The position numbers and the translations under genes were made by a program. This document shows, piece after piece, positions 15,215-22,906 of a stretch of DNA of 23,832 bases (the first letter of the stretch is position 1; each line of letters begins with the position of its first letter). The notes below the pieces were generated by a model, which ran no database searches, was not told where the DNA came from, and saw only the letters and a list, made by a program, of their open reading frames with translations. The DNA is taken from assembly GCA_910587745.1 (NCBI GenBank), contig CAJUNE010000021.1:1-23832 (forward strand). Reading direction: 5' to 3'. The stretch is from an uncultured Bacilli bacterium. GTDB lineage: Bacteria > Bacillota_I > Bacilli_A > RF39 > UBA660.

Positions 15215-16318
15215 TTAACATAAATACCAAAGCTTCTCCCCTTCTTTATAAACATCCTTTATAAAGCCACATCCAAGACATTTTTCTTTATCATAAAATA
15301 CACAAGCTTGCCCTGGAGTTACAGATTTAGCTAGACTAGGATAATTTACTTTAATTTCATTTTCTTTTATATACTCAATTTCAATAGGAATTTCTTCACC
15401 ACGATAGCGAAACTTAGCGGTGCAATTTTTAGGTAAATCTTCAATTAGATTAATGTTGTCTAAGGTGCAAGAATCACTATAGAGATATTTGCTTTCGCCA
15501 TAAGCTACATATAAAATGTTTTCTTTTACATTTTTTCCACAAACATAATGTCTTTCTAAATCACCACTTAAACCTACATTTCTTCTTTGACCTATAGTGT
15601 AGTTCATAAGTCCTGTATGTTTACCAATTACTTCTTTGGTTTCGACATTTACTATATTGCCTGGATTTGGTTTTAAATAGTTTTTAATAAATTCTTGATA
15701 ATGTCTTTCTCCAATAAAACAAATACCTGTTGAATCTTTTTTATCAGCGACGTTTAATCCTGCTTTTTTTGCTATTTCTCTAATAGTGGGCTTGTCATAT
15801 TCTCCAATTGGAAATAAAACATTTTCTAATTGCTTTTTTGATACATCAGCTAAAAAATATGTTTGGTCCTTATTTTTGTCTAATGCTTGGTATAGTGAAC
15901 CATTTATCATTCGTGCATAATGGCCTGTAGCTATATAATCGGCGCCTAATTTCTCAGCTTCTTTCTTAAATAAATCAAACTTTATAAATTTGTTACATAA
16001 CATATCTGGATTGGGTGTTCTTCCTTTTTTTAATTCTTCTAGAAAGTAAGTAAATACATAATCCCAATATTCTTTTATAAAATCTACTCTATGTAATTTA
16101 ATACCTAATATCTCACATGTTTTTATGGCATCATTATAATCTGTTTCTTGAGGGCAAATGTTTTCATTAAAATTAGGATTGCCTAAGGTGTCGTTGTTAA
16201 GCATTGAATCCCAATTGCGCATAAACAAGCCTTCAACATCATAGCCCTGCTCTTTTAAAAGAAGAGCTGCTACAGCTGAATCTACTCCACCACTAATACC
16301 AACAATAACTTTTTTCAT
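15215..16318 (-). CDS. mnmA: tRNA-specific 2-thiouridylase MnmA
   Basis: MnmA adenylates and thiolates U34 of tRNA-Lys, -Glu and -Gln. The 367-residue protein has the PP-loop SGGVDS (9-14), the first catalytic Cys C108 in NPDMLCNKFIKF, the persulfide Cys C200 in STGICFIGER, and the conserved GQRRNVGLSG and PSLAKSVTPGQACVFY C-terminal barrel segments. A C-terminal extra KCLGCGFI pair of Cys is common in Firmicutes. The start has a weak GTGATG ribosome site and an extended -10 promoter immediately upstream. The sulfur-donating cysteine desulfurase is not in the window. In Bacillus mnmA also lies near rarA and tcdA, so this fits a partly conserved neighbourhood split by the terminus. Confidence 0.97.
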   Translation of the reverse strand: MKKVIVGISGGVDSAVAALLLKEQGYDVEGLFMRNWDSMLNNDTLGNPNFNENICPQETDYNDAIKTCEILGIKLHRVDFIKEYWDYVFTYFLEELKKGRTPNPDMLCNKFIKFDLFKKEAEKLGADYIATGHYARMINGSLYQALDKNKDQTYFLADVSKKQLENVLFPIGEYDKPTIREIAKKAGLNVADKKDSTGICFIGERHYQEFIKNYLKPNPGNIVNVETKEVIGKHTGLMNYTIGQRRNVGLSGDLERHYVCGKNVKENILYVAYGESKYLYSDSCTLDNINLIEDLPKNCTAKFRYRGEEIPIEIEYIKENEIKVNYPSLAKSVTPGQACVFYDKEKCLGCGFIKDVYKEGEKLWYLC

Positions 16319-16334
16319 AATACATCACATACAC

Positions 16335-16343
16335 ATTATAACA
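16335..16343 (-). promoter_or_regulatory. Extended -10 promoter of mnmA
   Basis: On the - strand TGT precedes TATAAT (complement of 16335-16340). The ATG is 16 bases past the -10, giving a leader of about ten bases. Confidence 0.68.
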
Positions 16344-16354
16344 CATTTTAGATT

Positions 16355-16381
16355 ATAATAAAACTCGAACTTAATTCGAGT
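16355..16381 (-). terminator. Intrinsic terminator of the receiver-domain gene
   Basis: The stem ACTCGAA / TTCGAGT (16375-16381 with 16363-16369) is followed on the - strand by TTTATTAT. The stop codon of the receiver gene is in the five-base loop. Confidence 0.78.
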
Positions 16382-16853
16382 CTGTTATACTATTTTTATT
16401 TACCCTTGCCCTTGTAATTTTAGAATCAGTACTTCTAATTTTTGTACTTTCTTTTTGGTGTTTGTTATTTTCAAGATATATTTGTAGTAATAATATTAAA
16501 GTGTCTATATCTGTAGCTTGACCTAAAAATGGATATTCATATACATATCTTAAATCAGTTAAATCACTACTAGGAATATTGGTGGTTGAATAAATTATAG
16601 TAGGAATAAATATTTTACGGCAATATAGTCCAATTAGCATATTTAATCCTTCAAGAGAATCAGTGATGTCTTCTCCTTTTATCCTAGGTAAACCTAAATC
16701 AGTTATTATAATATCGAATCTTTTTTGTTTTAGAAGACTCAAAGTGTCTTTTATGGATTCAGTTATTTCATAATCAGTAATGTCAAGTTTCTTTAAAGCA
16801 TAAATGACTTCTTCTTGCTTATACTTCATATCATCTACTATTAATGCTCTCAT
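16371..16853 (-). CDS. Orphan response-regulator receiver protein, atypical
   Basis: The first ~120 of 160 residues resemble a CheY-like receiver. The acidic pair D7-D8 (LIVDDMK), the phospho-acceptor D52 (IIITDLGLPRIKG) and the Ser/Thr switch (IIYSTTN, about 88-91) are present. The invariant Lys that normally follows beta-5 (usually KP) is not seen; the matching region reads YEYPFLGQATD. There is no output domain; the last ~40 residues are a polar Lys/Ser/Thr-rich tail, perhaps disordered. No histidine kinase is adjacent. It may act by protein-protein contact or be constitutively in one state. AGGTGAT sits three bases ahead of the ATG. The -35 box of its promoter overlaps the end of the upstream SpoIIM-like gene. 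Confidence 0.75.
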   Translation of the reverse strand: MRALIVDDMKYKQEEVIYALKKLDITDYEITESIKDTLSLLKQKRFDIIITDLGLPRIKGEDITDSLEGLNMLIGLYCRKIFIPTIIYSTTNIPSSDLTDLRYVYEYPFLGQATDIDTLILLLQIYLENNKHQKESTKIRSTDSKITRARVNKNSITDSN

Positions 16854-16870
16854 TAGATCACCTATAATTT

Positions 16871-16899
16871 ATTCTATCAAATGTGTCCTACTGTGTCTA
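16871..16899 (-). promoter_or_regulatory. Promoter of the receiver-protein gene
   Basis: On the - strand the -35 TAGACA (16894-16899), a 17-base spacer and the -10 TAGAAT (16871-16876) preceded by TGA are visible. A direct repeat GACACA, spaced by four bases, runs from the -35 into the spacer and could bind a regulator. Confidence 0.68.
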
Positions 16900-17475
16900 C
16901 TTAATTATAAATAAAAATATTGATAATATTTTGTTTCCTATTAAAAAGATTAGAAAATCATTTAATACTATAAGAAAAAAATATATACTTATTTGTTTTA
17001 AAGCTTTAAATACTAATGCTCTCCTTTCATTTTTGTCTTTTTTTGTGATTGCTATTTTTATCAAAGTAATCAATTTTTTAAATATTATTATAAGGAGACT
17101 TAAATATAAGCCTTTAGTTATAGTAATGTATATAATACTATAAACAAAGCCATTTAATTTAAAAATATTTGTTAAAGTATAAATGTTAAAAAATATACAA
17201 ATTCCCTCGTATATAATATTTAGAGGAAATAGTATTAATCCTATTATAGTTATTGCTGATATGCATAATATTAATAGTGTTAAAATATGATTCGTTAAGA
17301 AGTTTATTTTGTTTGCATTTAGATAGCTTTCGATGGATTTTGTATTTTCTAATAAAGTTTCTATATTAAGTTTTTTTGTTAAAATTGAACCAATAAAAAA
17401 GCCTAAACATAATAATATTAGTAAAAGTTTAAAATACTTTTTATTATTTTTTAGACTTGTTTTTATTGATTTCAT
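16897..17475 (-). CDS. SpoIIM/DUF95-like integral membrane protein
   Basis: The 192-residue hydrophobic protein has about five membrane segments: residues ~17-35, 60-85, 87-110, 112-135 and 165-188 approximately. The pattern of an N-terminal anchor with GFFIGS, an extracytoplasmic stretch, a helix with ILCISAITIIG, and a later segment with ITKGLYLSLL resembles SpoIIM. SpoIIM belongs to the engulfment complex in spore formers, but relatives occur in many non-sporulating bacteria. No other sporulation gene is in the window. The ATG at 17475 is chosen because GGTGAT precedes it; a TTG four codons earlier would overlap that site. A - strand TATAAT (17491-17496) suggests its own promoter with a very short leader. 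The family call is moderate. Confidence 0.65.
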   Translation of the reverse strand: MKSIKTSLKNNKKYFKLLLILLCLGFFIGSILTKKLNIETLLENTKSIESYLNANKINFLTNHILTLLILCISAITIIGLILFPLNIIYEGICIFFNIYTLTNIFKLNGFVYSIIYITITKGLYLSLLIIIFKKLITLIKIAITKKDKNERRALVFKALKQISIYFFLIVLNDFLIFLIGNKILSIFLFIIK

Positions 17476-17557
17476 AAAAATCACCAATAAATTATATTGA
17501 AAAATGTCTTAAAATATGATAAATTTATTAAGTAAACAAGAAAAGAATGGTGATTTT

Positions 17558-17653
17558 ATGAGTAAGAAAACACAAAAAGTATTTGCTTGGGGAATGCTAC
17601 TTGTTATGCTAGCAAGTGTTGTAGCAGGAATACTCATGTATGCAATTAACTAA
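17558..17653 (+). CDS. 31-residue single-pass membrane miniprotein
   Basis: The sequence starts MSKKTQKVFAWGMLLVML and ends SVVAGILMYAIN: a Lys-rich cytoplasmic start followed by one transmembrane helix. GGTGAT (17549-17554) stands three bases before the ATG, the same arrangement as neighbouring genes. It resembles small DUF4044-type proteins and the Listeria stressosome anchor Prli42 in size and layout (Lys-rich N-terminus, then a helix with small residues); this is recollection, not a search. It is the only + strand gene right of the dif candidate, divergent from the SpoIIM-like gene. A weak promoter TTGAAA (17497-17502) with TAAATT (17520-17525), 17 bases apart, is possible. Confidence 0.72.
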   Translation: MSKKTQKVFAWGMLLVMLASVVAGILMYAIN

Positions 17654-17658
17654 TTAGA

Positions 17659-17750
17659 GTAGTTCTGAATTAATAAGTAAACTAAATGTTTATTTCTATT
17701 TTTTTAAGGTTTAAGGAGTGTAGGTTATATCAGAACTACACTTTTTATTA
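17659..17750 (+). promoter_or_regulatory. Nested alternative hairpins, terminator plus competing long-range stem
   Basis: A 7-bp stem AGTGTAG / CTACACT (17717-17723 with 17736-17742) followed by T-rich sequence looks like the + strand terminator of the miniprotein gene. GTAGTTCTGA (17659-17668) forms a perfect 10-bp pairing with TCAGAACTAC (17730-17739), which includes the terminator's 3' arm. The two folds exclude each other, as in attenuators, although no + strand gene follows. Confidence 0.6.
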
Positions 17751-17762
17751 TACTATTATATT

Positions 17763-17815
17763 AAAAAAAGTCTAGAAAAAGCGTTCGACAAATTCCGACA
17801 CTTTTTTCATAGACT
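17763..17815 (-). terminator. Long intrinsic terminator of ddl
   Basis: On the - strand AGTCTA (17810-17815) pairs with TAGACT (17769-17774), continuing inward with GAAAAA/TTTTTC and GTCG/CGAA-type pairs, and is followed by seven T. The ddl stop overlaps its outer arm. Confidence 0.85.
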
Positions 17816-18851
17816 ATTTATTTAAACTATTATTTATTAATATATCAATTAGCTCTTTGTAACTGATACCACTGGCAGCAAATAATTTTGGATACATACT
17901 AATTTCTGTAAAGCCAGGAATTGTATTTATTTCGTTTAGTATTATTTTATAGTCATTGGTTAAAAAGAAATCACATCGGCTGTAAGTATGACAATCTAGT
18001 ATTCTAAAAGCATTCATGGCTGTTTCTTGGATTTTTTTAGCTATTTTAGTATCTATCTTAGCAGGAATAATTGTAGCGCTTTCACTATTAGTGTACTTAG
18101 ATGTATAGCTATAAAATTCTTCAGCAGATAAAACTTCGCCTAAGACAGAAGTGAGCAGTTCACCATCTTTTTCTAATACTCCACATTCTATTTCGCGACC
18201 TTTTATTTCACTTTCAATTAAAATACGATGATCAACTTTTAAAGCAATCTCGATGGCTTCGTCTAAATCTTCCGCATCCTTTACTTTAGTTATTCCAAGA
18301 GATGAGCCACTATTAGCTGGTTTTATGAATAATGGAAAAGTTAGTTTGCTAATAATTATGTCATATAACTCTTTTTTGTTTATTATTTTATCTTTGTATA
18401 CATATTCGTTGTTGTAAATTGAAAAGTAAATGTAAGGGCTTGTTTTTATGTTGTTTCTTTCTAAAATTTCTTTAGTTAAAATTTTATCCATAGTTATTAA
18501 ACTGGATGCTGGTGCGTTCCCAACATATGGAATGTTTAAAAAACTTAAAATACTGCTAAAAATACCATCTTCGCCATTTTTACCATGAATCATAATGAAA
18601 ATTAAATCAAATTCTTTTAAGTATTCAAAAGGATTTGTTACTTTTTTTAATTCTTCTGGTAACTTTCCAAATTGTAAAATATCAATTTCATTTACTTCTT
18701 TTTCCCATATATAAAAATTGTTTTTCTTGTCTAAATAAATGGGTATTATTTCATATTTTTCTTTATCTATATTTTTGATAATTGAAGAGGCGGATACTAC
18801 TGAAACTTCATGCTCGTTAGATGATCCGCCGAATAATATTCCTATTTTCAT
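17814..18851 (-). CDS. ddl: D-alanine--D-alanine ligase
   Basis: Ddl joins two D-Ala with ATP to make the dipeptide that MurF adds to the peptidoglycan precursor. The 345-residue ATP-grasp enzyme has GGSSNEHEVSVVSA at residues 8-21, MIHGKNGEDG, PLFIKPANSGSSLGI in the ATP-binding part, and the metal and substrate residues in SRCDFFLT and LNEINTIPGFTEISMYP. The GGSSNEHEVS and PGFT motifs fit D-Ala-D-Ala specificity; the usual D-lactate-ligase signatures were not noticed. AAAGGAG lies at good distance from the ATG. It follows murF by about 60 bases without a clear terminator between, so murF-ddl is probably one operon. Confidence 0.96.
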   Translation of the reverse strand: MKIGILFGGSSNEHEVSVVSASSIIKNIDKEKYEIIPIYLDKKNNFYIWEKEVNEIDILQFGKLPEELKKVTNPFEYLKEFDLIFIMIHGKNGEDGIFSSILSFLNIPYVGNAPASSLITMDKILTKEILERNNIKTSPYIYFSIYNNEYVYKDKIINKKELYDIIISKLTFPLFIKPANSGSSLGITKVKDAEDLDEAIEIALKVDHRILIESEIKGREIECGVLEKDGELLTSVLGEVLSAEEFYSYTSKYTNSESATIIPAKIDTKIAKKIQETAMNAFRILDCHTYSRCDFFLTNDYKIILNEINTIPGFTEISMYPKLFAASGISYKELIDILINNSLNK

Positions 18852-18912
18852 TTTATTTCTCCTTTTCTAGTAATAATTTTATGGTTACTTTTGTTATTTA
18901 TAACTGCTAAGA

Positions 18913-20277
18913 TTATTTTATATTTTCAACTATTTCTTTAAATTTCATACTGTTGCTTGCTTTTATTAAGTAATTGTCATTTTTTTCTTTTATTTTATTT
19001 ATTAATAGAATAGCTTGATTTTTGTTATCAAAATTGTATGAGTTCTCTTTTTTGAATCCTAATTTTATAGCCTCTGCATTAATGAAATTGGATAATTCAC
19101 CAACTGTAATTAATATGTCAATATTATTTTTAACTATTAATTTGCCTATATCACTATGAATACTTTTGCCATAATCTCCTAGCTCTTTAATGTCTCCTAA
19201 AACAGCTATTTTACGACCTTTATATGTACTTAACACTTCTAAAGCATAATAAACAGAATCATAACTGGCATTGTATGTATCATTTATAATGGTTATATTT
19301 CCACTATTTATTAATTCCATTCTATCGCTTTCTAATGGTATGTTTTTGAGTTTTTCAATTATATCTTCTGTATTGACTCCAAAATGTTTGCCAATTGCAT
19401 AGGCGACTATAGAATTATATATAAAATGCTTGCCTATAACGTTGATGTCAATTTGATTATTCTCAATCGTAAAATGACTTCCGCTTTTGTTATATGTTAG
19501 ATTTTTAGCCTCAAAATCACTTTTGTTTTCAATTCCATAAGTGCTTATAGATATACTATGTTTATTTTTATTCCATTCATTTAATAAGTCATTATCATTA
19601 TTTATAAATAGCTTATCTTTTAATCCATCTAATATTTCTAATTTAGCTTTTAAAATGTTTTCTCTACTTCCTAAATTACCTATATGAGCTGTACCAACAT
19701 TTATTATTACACCTATGTCAGGTTTTAAAAAGTTAGATAGTTGGCTGATTTCTCCTGGTTGATTCATTCCTAATTCTACAACAGCTATTTCTTCATCTTT
19801 AACTCTAAGTAAAGTTAAAGCCAGCCCTATTAATGTGTTTAAATTGCCATTGGTTTTTAATACTTTATACTTAGCTGATAAAACATCTGCGACAATGTTT
19901 TTTGTGCTAGTTTTACCTACACTTCCTGTTATAGCAATAATTGGAATTTTTAATTTATCGCGTATTGGCTTGGATAATTCAACTAAAAAATTTTCAACAT
20001 CTTCTATAATTAAAAGGTTTCGATCATTATATGTTTTTTTTATCTCTTCTGGTATTGATATATCCTTAGATAAAATACATGTCTTGGCTCCTTTTTTTAA
20101 AGCTTCTTCATAATAATCATTACCGTCAAAATTATCTCCTTTAATTCCAATAAATACATCTCCATCTTTGACTATTCTTGAATCTTTACTAAAATAATTA
20201 AAATCGACAGTATCGTCTTGATTGCCAAATATTAAATTAGCGTTACTGATTCCTATCATATCTTTTATTTTTAACAT
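18913..20277 (-). CDS. murF: UDP-MurNAc-tripeptide--D-alanyl-D-alanine ligase
   Basis: MurF adds D-Ala-D-Ala to UDP-MurNAc-tripeptide, completing the cytoplasmic wall precursor. The 454-residue protein has the N-terminal uridine-binding domain (DSRIVKDGDVFIGIKG), the P-loop GSVGKTST near residue 118-125, TNGNLNTLIGLALTLL, ELGMNQPGEI and NVGTAHIGNLGS of the Mur central domain, and the C-terminal domain with NDTYNASYDSVYYALEVL and LGDIKELGDYG. These features distinguish MurF from MurC, D and E. The ATG three codons into the longest frame is chosen because AAAGGA is nine bases before it but only one base before the first ATG. Its product acts directly on that of ddl downstream. Confidence 0.95.
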   Translation of the reverse strand: MLKIKDMIGISNANLIFGNQDDTVDFNYFSKDSRIVKDGDVFIGIKGDNFDGNDYYEEALKKGAKTCILSKDISIPEEIKKTYNDRNLLIIEDVENFLVELSKPIRDKLKIPIIAITGSVGKTSTKNIVADVLSAKYKVLKTNGNLNTLIGLALTLLRVKDEEIAVVELGMNQPGEISQLSNFLKPDIGVIINVGTAHIGNLGSRENILKAKLEILDGLKDKLFINNDNDLLNEWNKNKHSISISTYGIENKSDFEAKNLTYNKSGSHFTIENNQIDINVIGKHFIYNSIVAYAIGKHFGVNTEDIIEKLKNIPLESDRMELINSGNITIINDTYNASYDSVYYALEVLSTYKGRKIAVLGDIKELGDYGKSIHSDIGKLIVKNNIDILITVGELSNFINAEAIKLGFKKENSYNFDNKNQAILLINKIKEKNDNYLIKASNSMKFKEIVENIK

Positions 20278-20297
20278 ATTAATCATTCCTTTATTAA

Positions 20298-20306
20298 ATT
20301 ATATCA
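20298..20306 (-). promoter_or_regulatory. Extended -10 promoter of murF-ddl
   Basis: On the - strand TGA precedes TATAAT (complement of 20298-20303). No convincing -35 is present. The leader would be about 14 bases. Confidence 0.65.
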
Positions 20307-20357
20307 TTTAATTTAATTTGTATATATTAAAATAATGATTTTAGGCATTTATTAGAC

Positions 20358-20387
20358 AAAAAAGAAGATAATTAATTGCTTATCTTC
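20358..20387 (-). terminator. Second intrinsic terminator downstream of lon
   Basis: On the - strand a perfect 8-bp stem GAAGATAA / TTATCTTC (20380-20387 with 20364-20371) has an eight-base loop and is followed by six T. It is the stronger of two tandem terminators between lon and murF. Confidence 0.88.
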
Positions 20388-20446
20388 AAAATTATCAAAA
20401 AATAAATTTATGTGTTAATCATAAGTTAATTAAGACATTATAATGG

Positions 20447-20472
20447 AAAAAGAATTTTATTGAATTCTCTTT
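20447..20472 (-). terminator. First terminator downstream of lon
   Basis: AAAGAGAATT (20463-20472) pairs with AATTCTTTTT (20447-20456), with one G-U pair and a six-base loop. The T run is part of the stem, and little T follows it. Confidence 0.6.
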
Positions 20473-20474
20473 TA

Positions 20475-22772
20475 TTAAAATAATTCATCATATATTTCTA
20501 TAAAATTCTTTATTAGTTTTATTTCTAATTTTTCTTTTATCTCTTCTGGTATTTCTTCTAAATCTAATTCGTTTGCTAGAGGCATATATATTGTTTTTAT
20601 ATTATTTTTATAAGCTCCTATTATTTTTTCTTTAATGCCTCCTACTTTTAATACCTCACCATTTAAAGATATTTCGCCTGTAAATGCAATATTATTTGGT
20701 ATTTTTTTGCCACTTATGAGACTTAGAATACTGGTTATTACAGCTAGTCCTGAACTTGGACCATCTTTTTTAATGGCTCCTTCTAGAAAATGAATATGCA
20801 AATCTTTGATGTTGAAAAAGAAATCGTCTATTTTAAATTTTTTTAAATTAGATTTAATATAACTTAAACTGACTTTTGTTGATTCTTCCATTGTTTTGCC
20901 TAACATTCCTGTTATAGTAAAATTACCTTTACCTTCAAAGATACAAGTTTCTATTGGCATTACAACGCCACCAAAAGGAGTAACCCCAAGGCCATTGACT
21001 CTGCCTGTATATTCATGTTTTTTGTTTTCTAATTTTAAATATTTGGGTATTCCTAAATAATCTTTAAGTCTTACTTTACTTATTTTGGTACGGTCGTTGA
21101 TGCGACCTAATACTACTAATTTACGTATAACTTTTTCTAAAGCACGATATAGTTCTCTTACACCAGCTTCTTTTGTATATGCTTCAATTAAGAAAGCTAA
21201 CATATCATCGCTCATGGTAATTATTTTGGTGTCTATTTTGTTTTCTTCTAATATTTTAGGTATTAAATAGCGGTTTGCTATGTCAATTTTCTCAATATCT
21301 GTATAACTAGATAATTCAATGATTTCTAATCTATCTTTTAAAGCAGATGGTATACCATCAATACTGTTAGCTGTTAAAATAAAGAATACTCTTGATAAAT
21401 CGAATGGTTCCTCTATATAATTGTCAATAAATTCATTATTTTGCTCTTTATCTAATATGTCAAGTAAAACTCCAGTTGGATCATCTTTATGGTTAATAGT
21501 TATTTTGTCTATTTCGTCAATTAAAAATACCGGATTCTTGCTTTCGCATTTTCTTAAACCTTGAATTATTTTACCTGGAATTGATCCCATATAAGTTCTT
21601 CTATGTCCTATTAGTTCTGAAGAATCATTTAATCCTCCAACACTTATTTTATAAAACTTTCTGTTTAGAGCATTAGCTATGCTTTTAGCTATACTAGTCT
21701 TTCCAACGCCTGGTGGACCAACTAAACATATGATGGGACTTTTGATATCATTATTATTGTTTTTTAAGGCTACATATTCTAAAATTCGATCTTTAACATC
21801 ATGTAAACCATAATGATTTTTTTCTAATTTTTCTTTGATATCTTCGATATTGTTATTTTCAAAACTGCTTTTATTCCATGGCAGATTTAATATCCAATCT
21901 AAATAATTTTTTATCATAGCATTTTCAGGAGATATATCACTTGTGTAACTAAGTTTTTTTATCTCATTTAATACTTTATTGTGACTGCTTTTATTTAAGT
22001 TTAATTTATCAAGTTTATTAATATATTCGTTTTCACTATTACTATTATCTAATCCTAATTCTTTTTCGATAATGCGTACTTTTTCTTTTAAAATAAATTC
22101 TTTTTGGTTTTTTTCTAAACTTTCTGCTAGCTCTGTTTCTATTTCTTCTTCTAATTTTAATACTTCTAATTCTATCTTTATATCTTTTAATAAACTTTTA
22201 GCTCGATATAACGCATTTATTTCTTCAATGTATTCTAACTTCTTATTAAATGATATAGGTAAGAAGGCACATATACTATCAGTCAATCTTTCTAAATTAT
22301 CAATAGTTTTAATGTGATTTATGATGCTGTTAGATATATGGCTTGATGCAGATACATATTCTGTTACTAATTCTACTAATTTTTTAATATTTGCTTTTTT
22401 TTCAACTTCATCAAATTCAGGTAAATCAATTTTTGTTACATTGGCTTCTAATATATCATTATTGTTTATATTGTTAGAAAACTCTAGAATTCTTACTCGT
22501 TCTAATCCTTTGATAGTCACTCTAACATTTCCATTTGGTAACTCTATTCTGCTTTTTATTTTGCCTATTACTCCAACTTCAGGTAAATCGCTAACTTCTG
22601 GTGTTTCTTCGACAAGATTTTTAGGTGTAATTACAAGTAAATGACGATTGTATTCAGTGTTAGCAAGCATTGTTACACTTTTGCTTAATTCGTTATTTAA
22701 TTCAATTTTTACTTCTTGGTTAGGAAGTAAGATTAGTCCTTTTAAGATCATTGTGGGAAATTTTTGTTGCAT
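20475..22772 (-). CDS. lon: ATP-dependent protease Lon (LonA)
   Basis: Lon is the soluble AAA+ serine protease that degrades damaged and some regulatory proteins. The 765-residue protein has the N-terminal substrate-binding domain (LILLPNQEVKIE), a coiled-coil region around 200-250, the Walker A GPPGVGKT (352-359), Walker B VFLIDEIDK, and the proteolytic domain with the Ser-Lys dyad S673 in KDGPSSG and K714 in GGIKEK. It lacks the membrane helices of LonB. A near-perfect GGAGGT ribosome site precedes the ATG. A sigma-A promoter lies ~130 bases upstream, so lon has an unusually long leader for this window. No clear CIRCE or consensus CtsR site was found. Confidence 0.97.
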   Translation of the reverse strand: MQQKFPTMILKGLILLPNQEVKIELNNELSKSVTMLANTEYNRHLLVITPKNLVEETPEVSDLPEVGVIGKIKSRIELPNGNVRVTIKGLERVRILEFSNNINNNDILEANVTKIDLPEFDEVEKKANIKKLVELVTEYVSASSHISNSIINHIKTIDNLERLTDSICAFLPISFNKKLEYIEEINALYRAKSLLKDIKIELEVLKLEEEIETELAESLEKNQKEFILKEKVRIIEKELGLDNSNSENEYINKLDKLNLNKSSHNKVLNEIKKLSYTSDISPENAMIKNYLDWILNLPWNKSSFENNNIEDIKEKLEKNHYGLHDVKDRILEYVALKNNNNDIKSPIICLVGPPGVGKTSIAKSIANALNRKFYKISVGGLNDSSELIGHRRTYMGSIPGKIIQGLRKCESKNPVFLIDEIDKITINHKDDPTGVLLDILDKEQNNEFIDNYIEEPFDLSRVFFILTANSIDGIPSALKDRLEIIELSSYTDIEKIDIANRYLIPKILEENKIDTKIITMSDDMLAFLIEAYTKEAGVRELYRALEKVIRKLVVLGRINDRTKISKVRLKDYLGIPKYLKLENKKHEYTGRVNGLGVTPFGGVVMPIETCIFEGKGNFTITGMLGKTMEESTKVSLSYIKSNLKKFKIDDFFFNIKDLHIHFLEGAIKKDGPSSGLAVITSILSLISGKKIPNNIAFTGEISLNGEVLKVGGIKEKIIGAYKNNIKTIYMPLANELDLEEIPEEIKEKLEIKLIKNFIEIYDELF

Positions 22773-22906
22773 TTTACTTACCTCCTATTTTTTAACTTGT
22801 TTTTTACTTTTTATTCTTTTTGAATTTTCTTACATCATAAATGAAGTTAGTTTCGATAATATCATTACTACTTTTTATAATTCCTCTTTTCCTGACATTG
22901 CATTTT

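Noticed and set aside
16883..17143. 86-codon + strand frame
   Set aside because: Antisense to the SpoIIM-like gene; the - strand frame is longer, has GGTGAT and a family resemblance.
22795..22900. Short upstream ORF (about 11 codons) in the lon leader
   Set aside because: An ATG with a loosely spaced GAGGAA exists, but the peptide is tiny and nothing supports translation.
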